Assembly (NCBI RefSeq): GCF_008386695.1
Contig: NZ_VUOC01000003.1
Span: forward strand, 296,421 to 360,420
Direction: 5' to 3'
DNA: 64,000 nucleotides
Origin: Chitinophaga agrisoli
GTDB taxonomy: Bacteria > Bacteroidota > Bacteroidia > Chitinophagales > Chitinophagaceae
Below the pieces are notes generated by a model. That model ran no database searches and was not told the DNA's origin. It was given only the letters and a program-made list of their open reading frames with translations. Positions 50,706 to 59,467 of the stretch are shown here, piece after piece. Both the position numbers and the translations under genes were made by a program. Positions within the stretch are counted from its first letter, which is position 1. Every line of letters begins with the position of its first letter.

Positions 50706-51914
50706 TTAATCCCTTTTATGGTTCACTTCCAGCAGCAGCGTTACCATATGTGCGTGTAACCCGTCAGACCGTTTGTAATACGCATAGCGCAGGGCGGCTT
50801 CTTTAAAGGAATAATGCCCAAACAGCGGTTTGTAAAATACGTAACGCGCTCCTATGCCTAGTTTGTAGCTGTTAAAGGAAGACAGGTCGTAGTCAGAGGT
50901 GTAATACACCTCCTGGAAATCGTGTGCATTGTAAGCCCGGAAATACCGGGAGCCCTGCTGATGGTAGTACCGCAACAGCGGTGATACCGTAAGCCGTGGG
51001 TTGATCTTTACCGGCGCTTCCAGCTGCAGCGTGTGCGCAGTGATGCCAAAATTATCGTGGTAAAAACGGTAGTAGGAGCGGAGGATCACCCGGGAGCCTG
51101 CAAAGGTATTGAGCTGCACGCCCAACGGTAGTTTCCATCTTTCACGGGGCAGGCGTTCTACTTTCAGGCTGTCATTATTAAAGTATACCCGGTGAAAAGG
51201 CGTGGAGAGCAGCCCGTTCTGGTATACCAGTTCCGGGAATACCGCCAGCTGCATACGGGTATTGATCACCTGGTACAGCGCAAAGCTGGCGTTAAAGGAG
51301 CGGCGCCGGTATTCATCAAACCATTCCTTGTAGCGCAGCTCCTGGGGATAGATGAGCTTTACGGGTTTGCCATATTCCGGGTCCAGGCGGCCCCAGCGCA
51401 GATCGTCAAAGAAAGCCTGGAAAGAGGCGCTGATCTCCCGGGCGCCATCTTTACTGGTATGCTGTAATGTTAGGCCTATTGGTAGGGAGAGATAATCGGA
51501 TTCGATGGAGAAGCCGGTATGGATGCCGGCCCGTATACGGGCCTTCTTAAATAAGTGACTGTAGCCAAGGTCCAGGTGACTACGGGCATCTATACGGGAG
51601 GCGGATGATTTTACAAAGTCTATTTTATCTGTGGAGGCGGAGGTGATAACGTCTACGCCTGCGTTGATACGAAAAGTATGTATAGAGTCCCGTTGATACG
51701 TGACCGTAAACTCAGGCGCATATACCTGCAACGCTTCTGTGCCGGTACCGCCTGTAACGGCAGAATGGTTGCCATCCTGCGTGTAGTAGGAGAACAGTAC
51801 CTGTACATCCGTTTGTGAGATGTGTTTTTTCTTATAGGTTGTATCCTTTGCTTTTTGTGCGGATGCAGATAGTGATGCCGCCAATAAGCCCAGTACCAGA
51901 TATTTCTTTTTCAT
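50706..51914 (-). CDS. DUF3570 domain outer-membrane-like protein
   Basis: The 402-residue protein has a signal peptide (residues about 3-19, ending SASAQ), and amphipathic beta-strands with alternating aromatic residues fill the rest, ending in strand-like ALRYAYYKRSDGLHAHMVTL. It matches the DUF3570 proteins, which look like outer-membrane barrels. It is the last gene of a four-gene minus-strand operon with thioredoxin, ApbE and DUF4266; six bases separate it from the DUF4266 gene. The joint function is unknown but should involve exported redox chemistry. Confidence 0.88.
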   Translation of the reverse strand: MKKKYLVLGLLAASLSASAQKAKDTTYKKKHISQTDVQVLFSYYTQDGNHSAVTGGTGTEALQVYAPEFTVTYQRDSIHTFRINAGVDVITSASTDKIDFVKSSASRIDARSHLDLGYSHLFKKARIRAGIHTGFSIESDYLSLPIGLTLQHTSKDGAREISASFQAFFDDLRWGRLDPEYGKPVKLIYPQELRYKEWFDEYRRRSFNASFALYQVINTRMQLAVFPELVYQNGLLSTPFHRVYFNNDSLKVERLPRERWKLPLGVQLNTFAGSRVILRSYYRFYHDNFGITAHTLQLEAPVKINPRLTVSPLLRYYHQQGSRYFRAYNAHDFQEVYYTSDYDLSSFNSYKLGIGARYVFYKPLFGHYSFKEAALRYAYYKRSDGLHAHMVTLLLEVNHKRD

Positions 51915-51920
51915 GCCTGA

Positions 51921-52154
51921 TCAGTTACAGCCGCATCCTCTGCTGGCTTTGCCATTGCCGCCGCCACTGGCGCCTTCGCGATAGGTATGTACGCCCTCTT
52001 CAAATTTTTCTATGTCCTGTTTACCCGGTTGCATGGCCTCATCATTCAGGTAGGCGCGCTGGTAAGGTTTTACCGCTACGCAACCCTGTTGGGCCGCCGC
52101 TATGACCACGGCTGCCACTAATAAGATATGCCACCATCTGTTATGCCTTTGCAT
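51921..52154 (-). CDS. DUF4266 small lipoprotein with Gly/Cys-rich tail
   Basis: The 77-residue product has a lipoprotein signal (lipobox QQGC, Cys25) and the DUF4266 core VKPYQRAYLNDEAMQPG. The C-terminal tail GGGNGKASRGCGCN has two cysteines close to the end. The gene overlaps the ApbE gene by 14 bases. The conserved Gly-rich Cys tail resembles a metal, flavin or disulphide handling tail; the role is unknown. Confidence 0.88.
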   Translation of the reverse strand: MQRHNRWWHILLVAAVVIAAAQQGCVAVKPYQRAYLNDEAMQPGKQDIEKFEEGVHTYREGASGGGNGKASRGCGCN

Positions 52155-53067
52155 GTATGTTGATATTCCTGGATTGATACACTTTGTTATGCGCGTCGAT
52201 AAGCAGGCAATGTACCTGCGGCAGCTGATCCACGAGGTACAGGCCGGCTTCCGGGCCCATTACCGTTACTGCGGTGGCCAATGCATCAGATAGTTCCGCA
52301 CTGGGGCTGATGATCGTTACGCTTTTAATAAAAGGCACCGGTTGCCCGCTAATAGGATCTATATTATGCGAATAACGGATGCCTTTGTGCTCAAAATACT
52401 GTTCATAGTTGCCGGAAGTGGCCACGGATCCATTCTGCACAGGTAGCCATAAAAGCACGCGGTTGGGATCGTCCGGATCCGCAATGCCCACTTTCCAGGG
52501 ATTGCCATCAGCCTGAACGCCCCAGGCGGTCAGGTCGCCACTGGCATTGATCACGCCGTTTTGTACGCCTTTTGCCATCCACAGGGCTTTTACCCGGTCT
52601 GCGGCATAGCCTTTGCCTACCGCGCCAAAACCTATCTGCATGCCTTTATGTTGCAGGTATACTTTCCGGTCTTGTTGCAGTTCAATATAACGATAGCCGG
52701 TCACGCTCAGGGCTTGCTGCAGGGTATACGCATCCGGTAGCTGAAAGGTGGCCTGCTTAAAATTATATAATGCCTTCAATGCGCCGGAGCTAATGTCAAA
52801 CGCGCCCTGGGTAAGGGCGGAGAGGCGGATGCATCTTTCTATCAGCGCATATACTTCTGCATCTACCTGCACAGGCGCCATACCGGCCTGCCGGTTTAGC
52901 TGTGATGTTTGGGAGGTATCGCTGAATACGGTAAGCAGTTTTTCTATCCGCTGGATCTCTGCCACGCCTTCGGATAAACGTTGCCGGGCGGCGGCTTCGT
53001 CCTGGTCTGTTACTATCAGCTCAAAATCAGAACCCATTAACCGCTGCTGTATACTGCTCCTGTGCAT
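52141..53067 (-). CDS. apbE: FAD:protein FMN transferase (ApbE family)
   Basis: The 308-residue protein shows the ApbE core: MGSDFELIVTDQDEAAARQR at the start, FDISSGALKALYNF, the nucleotide site IGFGAVGKGYAADRVKALWM, NASGDLTAWG and the end SVTIISPSAELSDALATAVT. ApbE attaches FMN through a phosphoester to a Ser/Thr of target proteins, usually outside the cytoplasm. No signal peptide or lipobox is visible at this start, and the upstream gene ends 5 bases before. It may act inside the cell, or the true N-terminus may differ. The target is unknown. Confidence 0.92.
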   Translation of the reverse strand: MHRSSIQQRLMGSDFELIVTDQDEAAARQRLSEGVAEIQRIEKLLTVFSDTSQTSQLNRQAGMAPVQVDAEVYALIERCIRLSALTQGAFDISSGALKALYNFKQATFQLPDAYTLQQALSVTGYRYIELQQDRKVYLQHKGMQIGFGAVGKGYAADRVKALWMAKGVQNGVINASGDLTAWGVQADGNPWKVGIADPDDPNRVLLWLPVQNGSVATSGNYEQYFEHKGIRYSHNIDPISGQPVPFIKSVTIISPSAELSDALATAVTVMGPEAGLYLVDQLPQVHCLLIDAHNKVYQSRNINIHAKA

Positions 53068-53071
53068 GCTT

Positions 53072-53512
53072 TTATTTTGGTAGTTGCTGTCGCACTGTGG
53101 TGATGAAGTCAGCCGGCGTTTGCCGGTTAAAGGGCAGCTGCGCCAGCAGTTTTTTTGCGGCCGTCAACAGTACGATCTGCGGAAAAGCGCCATTGGGATT
53201 AAACTCCGCCGCCAGTGATTCATATTGGGATCTCAGCGGGGCGGGTATCTTTTTTCGTTGGGGGAAGTCTGCTTCCAGCAGCACCAGCTTATCCTGTGCA
53301 AAATGCTGAAAGCTGCTATCGGCTAATATTGTCTTGTTAAATTGTATACAGGGAATGCACCAGTCAGAGCCAGAGAAGATCAGCAAGACCTCTTTGCCGG
53401 ATGTTTGCGCCAGCGTAAAAGCCTCGTCAGGGTTTTTTAGCACCTGCGCATAGGTGGCCGGGGATAATAGCAGCAGCAACAAAATTCTAATCATAGGAAC
53501 CATAAATTTCAA
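53072..53512 (-). CDS. Exported thioredoxin-fold protein
   Basis: The 146-residue protein has a signal peptide (residues about 8-22, ending ATYAQ) and a thioredoxin fold with active site WCIPC (Cys52, Cys55) in a DsbD-gamma/thioredoxin_7-like setting (LLIFSGSDWCIPCIQFNKTI). It is the first gene of the operon with ApbE, DUF4266 and DUF3570. It is presumably a periplasmic dithiol/disulphide partner of that cluster. Confidence 0.9.
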   Translation of the reverse strand: MKFMVPMIRILLLLLLSPATYAQVLKNPDEAFTLAQTSGKEVLLIFSGSDWCIPCIQFNKTILADSSFQHFAQDKLVLLEADFPQRKKIPAPLRSQYESLAAEFNPNGAFPQIVLLTAAKKLLAQLPFNRQTPADFITTVRQQLPK

Positions 53513-53563
53513 CGCCTCCCTGCAAAATTAGGGATGTTGCTACGTAAAACTGTCATTAAATTT

Positions 53564-56089
53564 TCACGAAGGGGGATCCTGATCTGGTTTTCCCGGTTTC
53601 CATTGTTTCAGTATGTCAGGGTCCATAGACCGGATGTGCAGATCGCGCTGCGGATAGGGGAGCTCTATGCCTGCTTTTTGCAGATTTTCGTATATGCTGG
53701 TGAGTACATCGCTTTGCAGTTTGCCTGCCAGCGCCAGGTCGCCTGTCCAGAAGAAGATGCGGAAATTAATGGCGTTATCGCCAAACTGGAACAGGAATAC
53801 AATGGGCTCCGGGTTTTCCAGTATGCCTTCCCTGCCTTGTACGGCCTGTTTCAAGATGTCTGTGGCCTGTTTTACATCAGCGCCATAGCCTACACCAATG
53901 ATGAGCTCCACCCGGCGGATGCGGTTGCTTAAGGTCCAGTTGATGAGCTGTTGGGATATGAGATCGCCATTGGGCACTATCACTTCGGAACCGTCATAAG
54001 CGCCTATCTTGCTGGACCGGATGCCTATTTCCTTTACCACGCCGGAACGGGTGCCCAGCTCAATTACATCGCCTACTTCAATAGGTTTTTCAAAAGCCAG
54101 TATCACCCCGGATACCAGGTTGTTTACAATATTCTGTAAGCCAAAGCCTATGCCTACACCCAACGCGCCTATTACGATGGCCAGCTTATCCATGGGTATG
54201 CCGGAAGCGGCAAAGGCCAGCAGTATGCCCACGGCCAGCACCGCCAGGCGCACCAACAGCAGGGCAGAGCCCAGCTTATTCTTTTTACCAGCGGGTGCTT
54301 GTCCTGTTTCGCCAAACATAAAGGCAATGATCTGTGTCACTACCGTAGATACCCATATGACCAGTATAAAAATGATCACGCTGCTAAAAGTAAAAGCAGT
54401 ATTACCCACCTTCCGTTCCGTGCTCAGAAAACTGCTGATGTTTTCATAGATGTTATCAAATATATACAGGTTGCGCGCTATCACCATCAGCCAGGCAATA
54501 AATGCAAATACATACAGGAATACCTTTAAACGGGATTGTATATGCTGAAAGTCAATAAAAGAAATAAAGGTGCTGGAGCTTTTATTAGCTTCTACCTGCA
54601 GGTATACCGTCTCCATTAAGAGCTCTACAAAAAACAGCAGGTTCACCGCCATGGTAATGCTGAGCGCTGCCGTTGCACCTATGATCTTGGCCGCAGTAAC
54701 ACGCCCGGTTAAGACCATCAGCAGAGAAAAAGCACTCATGATCACAAAGAGCATCAGTACCCTGGGCGTGTATTTAGGCAGAGCCAGCGTGCTATGGCGC
54801 GTTAATTTTCTGAACCGGACCCCCAGCCATATACAAATGATGGCGGCAAAGAACAGTCCCCACTGTTCTGCATTGGTGGCCTGTATGGTAAGGTTGTTAA
54901 GGAAATAAACAAACAGCATGGCCACCAGCAATAACCAATGATTAAAAAGGTGCCGTGGGATGGATTGCCGGATAATATAAGTCAGCGCGCAGATAGCCAC
55001 TACCCAGTTCAGCTCAATGAACAGGATGGGATATTGCACAGAGAACAGGCCGGCCAGCGTGAAAAGGAAGATCAGCGGACTGGCCATGGGGAAGCGGTAT
55101 AACAGGCGGGAATGCAGCAGAATGGCCTCCGCTTCTGTAGGCGGGTGATGCTGCCTCACTTTGCGGATATTCGAAAAGGTCCAGCCGGCAAACAGACCGC
55201 CTACCAATAACCATACGATCAGGATGGGCCATTGCACCAGGAAGAAAATGCCCAGCACTTTTATATTCTTGAATATAGAGTTCTTTAACACCCGGAAGAA
55301 CCCGGGCTCGTTCTGCTGTTTTTTAGGCTGCCATAGGTAGGTGTAATCTTTATTGAACATGCGCTGGCTAAAATTATCCAGCTGAAATTCCATATCGCCC
55401 TGCAGGTTGGTGACCGCTATGTAGCGCATGGCTACCTCGTTCTGCAGCAGACCCATTTGCAGCAAGGCTTCCTTGTTGATCTTATCTACCTGGCGGAATT
55501 TCAGGATAAGGCTGGTAAGCTGGCTGATGTAAAAAGCGCGCAGCTCATCCTCCGCCGGTATGGCCCGCATGGCAGTGTCTTTGCGTACCTGTTGCAGGGT
55601 ATCGTTGATATTTACCAACTCGTCATAATGCCGGAACAGATCATTCTGCCATGTTTTTAAGATCCGGTTCAGCTGTACCAGCATCACCTTATTGGTATAC
55701 AGATCATGTATATTGGGTGTGCTGCCCAGGGCGGCAATATTGGTCTTGATCACATGCAGCGAGGAGTCTATCAGGGGCAGCTTTTCTGTGATACGGGTGG
55801 TATCGTAACCCCGTTTCAACACGCTGCCCAGCTCATTCAGCATCAGGGTATAACCTTCGAGGCGGTTGATGATAATGGCCACTGCGGTATCTGATACCCG
55901 TGAGCGGCTGGTATCTTTGGTGCTTTGGAGCACCAGTTTGCTGGTGCGGATGCTGTCTGCCAGGGTAGAATCCCGCTGCTGTTCCTGTGGTGTTTTCTTT
56001 ACCTGGGACCAGGCCCCTGTCCACCAAAACAACAGCAAAAACAGCCAAAACCACCGGCAGTAGTGTTTTTCATAACCAGATATGCGCAT
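53564..56089 (-). CDS. MscS-family mechanosensitive ion channel, large type
   Basis: The 841-residue protein has a signal-like first helix, then a periplasmic helical region (about residues 25-290) with coiled-coil character. Several membrane helices span about 290-610. The C-terminal MscS domain follows (about 625-830): the pore helix region (GALGVGIGFGLQNIVNNLVS), GVILAFEKPIEVGDVIELGT and IGIRSSKIGAYDGSEVIVPN. The size and layout follow the MscK/YbdG-like class. It protects against osmotic shock by opening under membrane tension. Confidence 0.92.
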   Translation of the reverse strand: MRISGYEKHYCRWFWLFLLLFWWTGAWSQVKKTPQEQQRDSTLADSIRTSKLVLQSTKDTSRSRVSDTAVAIIINRLEGYTLMLNELGSVLKRGYDTTRITEKLPLIDSSLHVIKTNIAALGSTPNIHDLYTNKVMLVQLNRILKTWQNDLFRHYDELVNINDTLQQVRKDTAMRAIPAEDELRAFYISQLTSLILKFRQVDKINKEALLQMGLLQNEVAMRYIAVTNLQGDMEFQLDNFSQRMFNKDYTYLWQPKKQQNEPGFFRVLKNSIFKNIKVLGIFFLVQWPILIVWLLVGGLFAGWTFSNIRKVRQHHPPTEAEAILLHSRLLYRFPMASPLIFLFTLAGLFSVQYPILFIELNWVVAICALTYIIRQSIPRHLFNHWLLLVAMLFVYFLNNLTIQATNAEQWGLFFAAIICIWLGVRFRKLTRHSTLALPKYTPRVLMLFVIMSAFSLLMVLTGRVTAAKIIGATAALSITMAVNLLFFVELLMETVYLQVEANKSSSTFISFIDFQHIQSRLKVFLYVFAFIAWLMVIARNLYIFDNIYENISSFLSTERKVGNTAFTFSSVIIFILVIWVSTVVTQIIAFMFGETGQAPAGKKNKLGSALLLVRLAVLAVGILLAFAASGIPMDKLAIVIGALGVGIGFGLQNIVNNLVSGVILAFEKPIEVGDVIELGTRSGVVKEIGIRSSKIGAYDGSEVIVPNGDLISQQLINWTLSNRIRRVELIIGVGYGADVKQATDILKQAVQGREGILENPEPIVFLFQFGDNAINFRIFFWTGDLALAGKLQSDVLTSIYENLQKAGIELPYPQRDLHIRSMDPDILKQWKPGKPDQDPPS

Positions 56090-56225
56090 GGGTCACAAAG
56101 ATGATTACCCCGGCAATTTAAGTTTATTCCTGTAAAGTGCTGATAATTAAAGAGCTGGTATGAAGGTTGTATTAATTCTGTAGACAGGATTACCCACTAC
56201 TAACCGCTAACTATTATATTAGACC

Positions 56226-57113
56226 ATGCAAATGACACAACGATCTTTACTCACAGGCATTTTACTGATCAGTATGTTGGAAATGAAAGCGCAGACCTCT
56301 TTCCCGGCTTTTGACAAAGAAGGCCACCGCGGTTGCCGCGGACTGATGCCGGAGAACAGCATTCCCGCTATGAAAAAGGCCATCGACCTGGGCGTGAATA
56401 CCCTGGAAATGGATGTAGTGATCTCCCGGGATAAACAAGTGGTGGTATCCCATGACCATTACTTGAACCATCTTTTCACCTTAACGCCAGATGGAAAGGA
56501 ATTTACCAAGGAGGATGAGGACCGTTATACCATCTACAAAATGGATTATGCCGTAGTGCGGAAGTTTGACGTAGGCTCCAAAGGGAATCCGCTGTTCGCC
56601 ACGCAGCAGCGCGTTAAAACATATAAACCCCTGCTGTCAGAACTGATAGATTCTGTAGAACAATATGCACAACAGCGCCAGGCGCCCAGGGTGCGGTATA
56701 ATATCGAGACCAAATCAGTAGAAGGGCATGATGGCGAATGGCAGCCTGCCCCGGAAGAATTTGTAGAACTGCTGATGGGCGTACTGCAACAGAAAAATAT
56801 CGTGGACCAGGTAGTGATCCAGTCTTTTGATAAACGCACCCTGCAGGTACTGCATCAAAAATATCCTTCTGTAAAAACGGCTTTCCTTACCGGCGATGAG
56901 AAGATGGGCATGAATGATAATCTGACTGCCCTGGGTTTCACCCCTTTTATATACAGCCCTAATTATAAGCTGGTAAATGCGCAGATGGTGCAGAGCTGTA
57001 AGGAGAAGGGTATTAAGCTCATTCCCTGGACGCCCAATACGGCAGATGAGATCGTGCAGCTGAAGACGTTAGGGGTAGATGGGATCATTACGGATTATCC
57101 GAACCTATTCTAA
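56226..57113 (+). CDS. Glycerophosphodiester phosphodiesterase, exported
   Basis: The 295-residue protein has a signal peptide (about residues 7-22, ending EMKAQ). The GDPD motifs follow: GHRGCRGLMPENSIPA (catalytic His and Glu), TLEMDVVISRDKQVVVSHDH (metal ligands and second His) and the C-terminal IPWTPNTADEI and GVDGIITDYP. It hydrolyses glycerophosphodiesters to glycerol-3-phosphate and alcohol, here in the periplasm. It is followed by a large palindrome shared with the convergent nitroreductase gene. Confidence 0.94.
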   Translation: MQMTQRSLLTGILLISMLEMKAQTSFPAFDKEGHRGCRGLMPENSIPAMKKAIDLGVNTLEMDVVISRDKQVVVSHDHYLNHLFTLTPDGKEFTKEDEDRYTIYKMDYAVVRKFDVGSKGNPLFATQQRVKTYKPLLSELIDSVEQYAQQRQAPRVRYNIETKSVEGHDGEWQPAPEEFVELLMGVLQQKNIVDQVVIQSFDKRTLQVLHQKYPSVKTAFLTGDEKMGMNDNLTALGFTPFIYSPNYKLVNAQMVQSCKEKGIKLIPWTPNTADEIVQLKTLGVDGIITDYPNLF

Positions 57114-57114
57114 C

Positions 57115-57189
57115 TAATGTGCAGATGTGCTAATATGCTAATGTTGGAAAATTCGCATTTCATCAGCACATTAGCACATCTGCACATTA
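57115..57189. repeat. Large intergenic palindrome with GCACATTA-type repeats
   Basis: 25-base arms (57115-57139, 57165-57189) pair with a single mismatch around a 25-base loop. The arms are built of repeated words such as TGTGCTAAT/GCACATTA and GCACATCT. It sits between convergent genes and ends 3 bases before the nitroreductase stop. It can act as a bidirectional terminator, but its word structure suggests a repeated extragenic element. Confidence 0.7.
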
Positions 57190-57191
57190 CT

Positions 57192-57767
57192 TTACATCCA
57201 CTTCACTTTCTCTGTTAACGGTTTTATCCTTCTTCCTTCGGGAACGCCGTTATCAGTATGCCCCAGGTAAAAGAAGCCCAGTACTTTATCATCATCCCGT
57301 AAGCCCAGGTAGTCCTGCATGGCAGGATGGTAGGTCATACCGCCGGAGCCCCAGTAGGCAGCCAGCTGCAGTTCCGTAGCGGCCAGCCACATATTCTGTA
57401 CGGCACAGGCTACGGCTGCGATTTCCTCTATCTCCGGTATTTTAGGATTATCGCCCCGTTTCATGCAGATGGCAATGATATGGGAGGCCAGATCGCCCTG
57501 TTGCTGTAATTTTTCGTAGTTACCGGGGATAAACTGGCTCGTAGGAGTGTAAGTCTTATATAACTCTGCGTGGTCTTTACAGAATTGTATAACCTTATCT
57601 CCGCTGAACACCACAAAATACCAGGGCTCCGTATAGCCATGGGTGGGCGCCCAGTCAGCCAGGGATAATAGTTCCCGGATAGTGTCGTCTTGTATTTTCT
57701 GGCCGTTCATGGCAGCCGGTTTTACCGTGCGCCGGTTACGGATCAATTGTGCTAAAGTTTGTTCCAT
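57192..57767 (-). CDS. Nitroreductase family protein
   Basis: The 191-residue flavoenzyme starts LAQLIRNRRTVKPAAMNGQK with the FMN-phosphate-binding RNRRT. It continues through LLSLADWAPTHGYTEPWYFV, then AACAVQNMWLAATELQLAAY and the end GFFYLGHTDNGVPEGRRIKP. It is of the short YdjA-like class. It should be an FMN-dependent NAD(P)H reductase in the cytoplasm; its substrate is unknown. It is followed downstream on the minus strand by the palindrome at 57115-57189. Confidence 0.92.
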   Translation of the reverse strand: MEQTLAQLIRNRRTVKPAAMNGQKIQDDTIRELLSLADWAPTHGYTEPWYFVVFSGDKVIQFCKDHAELYKTYTPTSQFIPGNYEKLQQQGDLASHIIAICMKRGDNPKIPEIEEIAAVACAVQNMWLAATELQLAAYWGSGGMTYHPAMQDYLGLRDDDKVLGFFYLGHTDNGVPEGRRIKPLTEKVKWM

Positions 57768-57787
57768 TGTAAACGCTCATTTATTCA

Positions 57788-58216
57788 TTATACCAATTTC
57801 TCTTTCCAATCGGCCGGCAGGCGGGTTACTTTACGTAACTGGTAGTTGAAACATACCATACCGGTTTTACCTTCTGCTATCAGCAGGCTGGTATCATTGC
57901 GGAGGGCGGTAATGCGGTAATACAGATCAAAGCCGGAGGCGGTATGTTCTGCCGCGGCTACTTCCACTTCCAGCACATCGCCGTGGAAGCTTTCTCCCTT
58001 ATAAATAATGGCCACGTCTGCCATGATCAGGCCCAGGCCGTCTTCGCTCAGCTCTACAAAGCCATGGTGGGCCAGGTATTGCACACGGCTCTCGTGTATG
58101 ATGGACAGGATGGCGTCATTGCCTACATGTTTGCCATAATTAAGGTCTGTGATGCGGATGGGTATCCGTGTTTTAAATCCGAACTGTGCGGGTAAGTCTA
58201 GTTTTACGCGTGCCAT
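57788..58216 (-). CDS. Acyl-CoA thioesterase, hotdog fold (YbgC/FadM-like)
   Basis: The 142-residue product has the hotdog thioesterase pattern: RIPIRITDLNYGKHVGNDAI (the conserved DLNYxxHVxN catalytic Asp region), then EDGLGLIMADVAIIYKGESF. The length is typical of 4-hydroxybenzoyl-CoA thioesterase-like proteins. It is cytoplasmic and should cleave acyl-CoA; the chain length is not known. It lies 43 bases after the RdgB gene, on the same strand. Confidence 0.9.
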   Translation of the reverse strand: MARVKLDLPAQFGFKTRIPIRITDLNYGKHVGNDAILSIIHESRVQYLAHHGFVELSEDGLGLIMADVAIIYKGESFHGDVLEVEVAAAEHTASGFDLYYRITALRNDTSLLIAEGKTGMVCFNYQLRKVTRLPADWKEKLV

Positions 58217-58259
58217 TAGGTTGCTTGGTTACATCATAAGGAGGGATCATCCTCCGCTG

Positions 58260-58838
58260 TTATTTATTGTTTTGCAGGAATGCGATCAGTTTGGCAAAAG
58301 CCCTGGCGCGGTGGCTATACTGGTTCTTTTCTGCCAGGTCCATTTCCGCAAAGCTGCGGGTAGCGCCTTCCGGCACAAACAGCGGATCGTAGCCAAATCC
58401 TTTGCCGCCTTTACGCTCCGTGAGGATCTGTCCGCGGGAAATGCCCTCGAACTGGTGCTCCTGTCCATCGATGATCAGGGAGATGACAGTCCGGAATTGC
58501 GCGCTGCGGTCTGTTTTATCCTGCAGCTCCTGTAAGAGCTTTGTGATATTATCCTCCGGGGATTTCTGTTCGCCGGCATAGCGGGCAGATAATACGCCCG
58601 GGGCGCCATGGAGGGCGGCTACTTCCAGGCCGGTATCTTCTCCAAAAGAGTTTTGACCGGTCATTTTATAAATGGTCGCTGATTTTTCCCGTGCGTTGGC
58701 CTCCAGGGTGTCGTGCGGTTCCGGGATGTCGATATCAATACCGGCGTCCTGCAGGGTGATGATCTCAAAAACATCGCCCAAAAGGGAACGGATCTCCTTT
58801 ACCTTATTTTCATTATTGGTAGCAAATACCAGTTTCAT
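58260..58838 (-). CDS. rdgB: XTP/dITP diphosphatase (RdgB/HAM1 family)
   Basis: The 192-residue product has the family signature: FATNNENKVKEIRSLLGD (substrate-binding Asn and Lys), NSFGEDTGLEVAALHGAPGV, SARYAGE and GFGYDPLFVPEGATRSFAEM. It hydrolyses non-canonical purine nucleotides (ITP, XTP, dITP) to their monophosphates and so keeps them out of DNA. It is full length and starts 44 bases after the upstream hypothetical, within a minus-strand gene set. Confidence 0.95.
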   Translation of the reverse strand: MKLVFATNNENKVKEIRSLLGDVFEIITLQDAGIDIDIPEPHDTLEANAREKSATIYKMTGQNSFGEDTGLEVAALHGAPGVLSARYAGEQKSPEDNITKLLQELQDKTDRSAQFRTVISLIIDGQEHQFEGISRGQILTERKGGKGFGYDPLFVPEGATRSFAEMDLAEKNQYSHRARAFAKLIAFLQNNK

Positions 58839-58882
58839 CCTTATTGTATGATTTGTGTTGAAGGTTTGTTGGCTGTTAAGAT

Positions 58883-59377
58883 CTACAGGAACAGCTGTTT
58901 AAGGCCGTTCCAGAGTTTGCCTTTGAGCTGTTTGTCGGCGGCAATATCCTGCAGGGGATCAGAGAACATTACCTGTATGCCGTCCGCGTTGTGCAGCTGA
59001 TAGTTGGGCAAAGGTTCCAATCCTACCCGGGCAGATGCGATGCCGAACAGTACACATTGTTTCATGGGAACCGCCTGCTGCCAGGCGGTTAAGGGCGAGG
59101 GCGGCATGGTAGCAATATTCACCAGGGCAACATCCTGCATACCCAGTTTACATGCGTTTAATATATTCGTGAGCAGGTTAAACAATTCATCGTTTAAGTA
59201 CGCCTCGCTTTCATTTTGTATGAAGAGCGCAATGTTTTTTTGATTTTCTCCTAAATATTTGACTTTAGGCAATGGCTTTTGCGCGACTGCAACCGGGGTG
59301 CTTTTCCCGGGAATGACAGGCTGGGTGTATATTTTAGCCAAAAAGTATGGGTCCAGTTGCAATTGATCAAAAGACAT
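58883..59377 (-). CDS. Hypothetical protein conserved-looking, 164 residues
   Basis: The product is a soluble alpha/beta protein (NIALFIQNESEAYLNDELFN, LLTNILNACKLGMQDVALVN, MKQCVLFGIASARVGLEPLP). The V-L-F-G pattern and size fit the Bacteroidota family sometimes annotated near replication proteins, but I would not assign it. It lies directly upstream of rdgB. Confidence 0.7.
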   Translation of the reverse strand: MSFDQLQLDPYFLAKIYTQPVIPGKSTPVAVAQKPLPKVKYLGENQKNIALFIQNESEAYLNDELFNLLTNILNACKLGMQDVALVNIATMPPSPLTAWQQAVPMKQCVLFGIASARVGLEPLPNYQLHNADGIQVMFSDPLQDIAADKQLKGKLWNGLKQLFL

Positions 59378-59467
59378 AGATATTTATTTTAATAACCATA
59401 TGATCATCCCCCGCTGGGGAAAAATCAGTTTATTTGTGTAAAAATATCGAGATAAAACCGATTAACC

